NCBI RefSeq assembly: GCF_014839805.1 | Contig: NC_051129.1 | Coordinates: 13,582,920-13,646,919 of the forward strand | Source: Manduca sexta | Lineage: Eukaryota; Arthropoda; Insecta; Lepidoptera; Sphingidae | Direction of reading: 5' to 3' | DNA: 64,000 bases | Shown: one piece after another, positions 59,575-64,000 of the stretch | Layout of the letters: every line of letters begins with the position of its first letter | Numbering within the stretch: the first letter of the stretch is position 1 | The notes under the pieces: model-generated | What the model was told of the DNA's origin: nothing | Seen by the model: the letters and a program-made list of their open reading frames with translations, nothing else | Databases searched by the model: none | Made by a program: the position numbers and the translations under genes

Positions 59575-61720
59575 GTCGTTCTAGTAGAATAATTTAAAGG
59601 TAATCGTTCTTTCGACATGTCTGATACAAGAAATAGTGATACCAAGTTAATACTGCAGCAGCCGATTGCAAACCTAACCTCTTGTTTAAAAGAAGGTAGG
59701 AAACATTTTCCTTGAGATTACTTTTTATATTAACGATAGAGCTTCTAAAGCTTATGAAGTGATGTACATAGATCAGTAATATCAAACTACCCTTCTCATG
59801 TTCTACGAAACCTCTTTCAATACACTAAAATAGGAGACGCTATTCTCTTTGCCAAACTCTCCGAAATGTAATATCGTGGTTCAAAAACGTAAGATTGAGA
59901 TAAAATAATCGAGAGCTTTTTATTCCTAAGGCGTCGTATTTTTAATTACCGCGCCAATATTAATTACCATAGCGTGACGTAGTGAAATTTTCGGCGCACC
60001 GTTCAGAACGAAGGCTCGTTTTGACAGAAATGAAAAACGGGACATTCCGCCAAAAGCGGAACATTTGGCAACACCAGTCCCGGGGTACAATTTACGTGAT
60101 TGATTTAGATACGAAACTCGAGAATTATGAGCCTCCGCAGTGCACTTATAACAAGCAATAAAATACTGTGTGTAATTTAGAAATGGATGCACCATTTTAG
60201 TGGCCTCGGGGACTGTTATAGCCCTCTAGGTACAAACTCATAACGAACAATATGATGAAAAGTGTTTCTTATTCTTAACAATATAAAGTTCGGTTCGTTG
60301 TAACAGCTGTTAGCTACGAAACAGATGAAATTGTCTAGCTCCAGATTGGTACCACGAACAGTTCCATTTCTTATGAATTCTTCTTTAAGTTTCTTCGACA
60401 GCATTAATATTATTGTACGGTAACTTTTCTCTTGTTATTTAGAGTTCGTTATTAATCTTACTGAACGAAGTTCGCGTAATTTTGTGTAATGAATGTTTAT
60501 TTCATTACTCCTTTGGAGATTCCGAAGAATTTCGATTCACATTATTTTTCTCGTACGAAGCTTCAATATAATATTCTATGCTATGTTTGATTTATACGAA
60601 GACCTACTTTACTTACCTATTTTTAACGTTTTCCTTTAATCTTTAAATAGATCTAAAATCTATACAGGTTCATTTTGATATTACGTATCGAAATAAAACC
60701 AATTACTCGTCATCACCTCTGCTAAGATCGTGTTAAAAAAAAAAGAATATTTTCGCCAATAATTCGGTTTTAATTTTATGTTTTATGATCATTTTGCATG
60801 GTAGTGCATATATGACATATGCGTGAATGTATTGTTGACTGAAAGTAGGATGTTGGCGTTCCCAAAGAATTCTTTTAGAGTAGAAGTAACGCGTGTAATT
60901 ATAAATCGTTTTTATTGATATAAATTTTTTTCGAAACTTACACTTTTTTTATTTTACATAAAGTGTTATTTTCAGGTAGACAAGTATGTGGATTCATTTA
61001 GTAACGCAACGACAAAATGACTACATGGATGTTACCTAACGTTATTTTTTAATAAACTTGTAACTACGCACTATAAATATCTTAAACATGTATATATCTG
61101 TATGTATAGCTGTTGATAACTAAATTGGGTCTAATGTTCTCCATAGATATTTTTAATAGAAGCTAATTAGTAATAAATAATGATTTAAAAGCATATCTTT
61201 TTCTCATGTTTTAATTATTGTTATCGCAGATTGGTCTATTTACATACTTAACTAATTCAGGAAATGGATAAGATTTATATAGAGTCTTCGATAAATTTAT
61301 ATACAAAAATACAAATAAAATGTTACATTAATTGCATTACAAATTAGAGATGTATTCATATCGATTAAATTATCCATTAGGATATCTACTAATCGTAGAA
61401 AGTCCTAATTATAATTTGATAAAGTATGCCGCCTCAGTGAATCGTATACAAATTAAGATAAGCAGAATTGTACATAATTACGTTCGTTTTGATAGCCAGT
61501 GGAGAAGGTCCCTGGACAGAAGACGATGGTATTTTTGTTAATGGTATCTCATTAAATATTATAAATTTGTTATTTGTTTTGTCTCTCTTTCGCGCAATAT
61601 TTTCATAGTTTATAGCCTGATGTCCTATAGCCCTACTTCTCATAGAACTTCTAGATCCAAATACACAGACAGAACCTTAAACAAAATTTAGTATTCCCTA
61701 AAGATTTAAAAAAAACAACG
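59575..61720. other. Unassigned non-coding sequence
   Basis: No gene recognised. A small hairpin TCCGCCAAAAGCGGA lies at about 60046-60060, next to 'atttggcaacacc', a motif often seen in lepidopteran non-coding DNA. Confidence 0.45.
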
Positions 61721-61725
61721 CGACG

Positions 61726-61763
61726 ATTGCGCAAACGTTACGTCACAGTGGCGAGTGACGTCA
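61726..61763. promoter_or_regulatory. Cluster of bZIP-type motifs
   Basis: Within 38 bases: ATTGCGCAA (61726-61734, a palindromic C/EBP-type site), TTACGTCAC (61738-61746) and TGACGTCA (61756-61763, a perfect CRE). The following 100 bases are GC-richer than the flanks. Possible enhancer; no adjacent gene is visible. Confidence 0.35.
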
Positions 61764-62617
61764 AACGGGACGCCATCACGGCTTATACAAACGCCTGGAA
61801 GACAATCCCGTTGTAGCGCAAAGGAACGCCTGTAGCGAACAAACGTTATAAACGAATCGGTCGGTTTAAACTGTCTAAACAGAATTGCAATTTCTGGATG
61901 TTTGAAATTACGTAATTTGATAACTTGAGAGTATGTTTTCGAAAGGTAGTAGGTTAGTATATTTGTTTAATAAAATGACCTTATAAAAGTGTCAATAAAA
62001 TATCTATGTACTAGTATTAAGGTGGGATGTGGAGAACCGTGTGGAAATTTCAATAGATTTGTGATTTTTGTAACACTTTCTATTATAGATATTTATGTAT
62101 ATACTTTTTATTTGCCATAATTTTTATATCAGCAATATTTTATATACTCACATGTATACTAAGTACATGTTTTAAATTCGTTGTTCCGTCACGATATTCA
62201 GTGTAGCTACCCACGGCCAGTAATCACGATAAAGCAATGTTATTTAAAATGTATCCGTCTTGGGATAAACGAGGCCGGTGTGAGTGCCTGTCATCTCCTA
62301 AATCCTCTAAATGAACAGCCTTCGTGACGAGTACAGTTACTTTACCGTTCAGAAGGATTACTAGCTTAATGTTTAGTAGTTGTACGTTGACGATAGAAAA
62401 TTCAACATAAGGCCTAAATATGCATTGACGATGCTAAAAGTATACGAGAAAGCAAATAAACCTCTTTATAACTATTCAAATTTAAAGTTAATGCCGTCAT
62501 GTATTTAGATATTCTTTAATCTAGGAAAAGCTAGTCGAAACGGATATCAGTTACTTAGTTTTGTGTTTAGTTTTTTTCAACTAGAAGCATGATCACTATT
62601 ATAGTTTTCGTGACCTG
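61764..62617. other. Unassigned non-coding sequence
   Basis: No gene or repeat recognised. Confidence 0.5.
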
Positions 62618-62735
62618 AAATAAATAATAATATTAGCCATGGATTATTGTCTCACTGCTGGGCGCGAACCTCCTCTCCTCCTAAGAAGGTTAAGACCTAA
62701 AGCTTCTCACGCTGGCCTAGTGCGCATTCACGACC
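62618..62735 (-). repeat. SINE-B 3' fragment
   Basis: 'attgtctcactgctgggcgc', 'gaacctcctctcctcctaag' and 'ctcacgctggcctagtgcgc' are the reverse complement of the SINE-B 3' third (compare 9810-9877 and 52190-52300). The tRNA-like head is missing. Confidence 0.7.
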
Positions 62736-64000
62736 TGTAGATCTTGAATTAAAAGGATGTATTTTTTGTCTCCTGAATAGACTTGCATAATGAACATATT
62801 ATTTTCGAATCTCATGACCGTATGGAAATATGTAATATGTCTCGTTTATTCGTAAGCAGCAAATTGTGTGATTACATCACTTGTCTGTTTGTGTTGTATT
62901 TGCAATTTAGATTTTTCTGTGTTGTAACCAAACTCTCAGGTTACTTTTTTATTCTATGTATTAAGGATTGTCAACAAAATTAACAATATTACATACAAAA
63001 AAGTAATAAAAAAACATCTGAACTATGCAATTTCAATAACAGGTAACCACAACATACGCTACGTTAAAAAAAAATTAACATATAAAAATAAAAAAATCTG
63101 ATTAACAATATAAATCCATATAACTTATATCTAATTTTAAAGTTGTAGGTAATTATTATTAGAATTCTATGCATCAATATGTTCCAAAACAACAACAGTT
63201 TATTTAGATGGATCGCTCGTGATGTTTAAAGATGGACTTATGCTTTAAGCTCCGGTTCTATATTTCTAAATATATTAGTAGTAGACAGACCTATTCAAGT
63301 AGCTTAAATTGAATTTTATATATATCGTATGTGGTTTCGAGTTTCTTCGCTCATAGTTTTGAATACGCGCGTACTTTAAGTAGACTAATATTTGGTATTA
63401 GCAGTAGTTAAGTCTGATTCTGTTTAGTCAGTAAACATACCAGTCTTTAGTAAACTGAAACTTGAGGTGACAATATTCGACAACCATACGGACATTCGTC
63501 GTAAACAGCATTGTAGTAACATACTGAATATAACAGATAACCTAAGAGCAAACTTGATACAATGTGTATATGTAAATGACATTTTTTAATGAGAATATAA
63601 GTTTTATTTACATAGGCCCTATGCTAACCCGCATGGGGTCTGTGTTACAGTAACCCAAAACCCCAACGATGTACGAACCGACGTACCGCGGTTGAAAGTA
63701 TAACGATTATTTATATACAAGGAAAAAATAAAAGGAAACTCTGTACTCGACGTGCACGCGCGGTCGCATCCATTAATTACTTTATGTAACACTAATTGAA
63801 TCTACGTGTAATGTAAAAATAAATAGTGGGTATTTGAATGTCATTTTGGGTAATGTTTTGTTTTGTATGTCATCGAGAATTTGTGAAATTTATACATTAT
63901 TCAACTGCCTCGTTAAACTAGTTATTTGGTAAAAATACGAAGGTATTATAAAATGTATTGAAAATGCATCAAAGATATGCCTTAATCGGTCATTACTCTT
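62736..64000. other. Unassigned non-coding sequence to window end
   Basis: No gene or repeat recognised. A GC-richer patch lies at about 63615-63690. Confidence 0.5.

Noticed and set aside
59109..60074. GTGTTGCCA and its complement TGGCAACAC about 950 bp apart as terminal inverted repeats
   Set aside because: Only nine bases match, the flanks do not share a target duplication, and repeat F lies between them. Probably separate old repeats.
61941..61966. let-7-like string AGGTAGTAGGTTAGTATAT
   Set aside because: It resembles the let-7 seed region but differs at the 5' end and from position 12 on, and no complementary arm is found within 80 bases on either side, so no precursor hairpin.
1..64000. 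CRISPR arrays, operons, bacterial promoters, telomeric TTAGG arrays, LTR retrotransposons
   Set aside because: None seen. No regularly spaced repeats with unique spacers, no (TTAGG)n runs, no LTR pairs or gag-pol motifs; the sequence is eukaryotic.

Overview
The window reads as non-coding, transposon-littered nuclear DNA of a moth or butterfly (Lepidoptera). By eye it is about two-thirds A+T. No host exon can be supported: the longest open frame is 145 codons and is the tail of a LINE reverse transcriptase. The order is inferred from the repeats: two tRNA-derived SINE families in many copies, RTE-type LINE ends with (GATGAT)n tails, a CR1/Jockey-type LINE end, and several interspersed motifs that I recall from lepidopteran genomes. 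I could not run a library search, so repeat families carry neutral letters here (SINE-A, SINE-B, repeat C to H). There are no operons, CRISPR arrays, rRNA or free-standing tRNA genes.

Layout. 0-10 kb: mostly unique AT-rich sequence with an intact SINE-A (2046-2238, 10-bp target duplication), a palindromic kappaB-like site (6518-6532), a complete non-autonomous hAT-type element (7069-7724, 8-bp duplication) and a nearly complete SINE-B (9594-9877). 10-20 kb: a 5'-truncated LINE (about 11301-12063), older SINE and LINE scraps, a hAT end (16152), repeat C and D fragments, and a near-perfect 23-bp snap-back palindrome (17587-17634). 20-35 kb: two SINE-A copies facing each other (21.1 and 22.5 kb), one with a perfect 25-bp hairpin in it, two repeat E copies (26.8 and 33.8 kb) and a TA-flanked MITE candidate (34493-34849) next to a CpG-rich block. 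35-46 kb: a 31-bp minisatellite, a 139-bp tandem duplication, repeat D pieces, and a SINE-A into which a 62-bp RTE LINE end has inserted (43359-43420). 46-64 kb: repeats E, C and H, a 178-bp MITE with GGGCCC ends (51570-51747), a SINE-B whose tail is tandemly duplicated (51985-52486), an RTE LINE end (58.2 kb), paired CACGTG sites (58.6 kb), common lepidopteran repeats (58.65-59.57 kb) and a C/EBP plus CRE motif cluster (61.73 kb).

Nothing here forms a multi-gene system. The window is best read as a large intron or intergenic region. The most informative items are the cleanly dated insertions (target duplications and nesting) and a few CpG-rich or motif-dense blocks that could be cis-regulatory.
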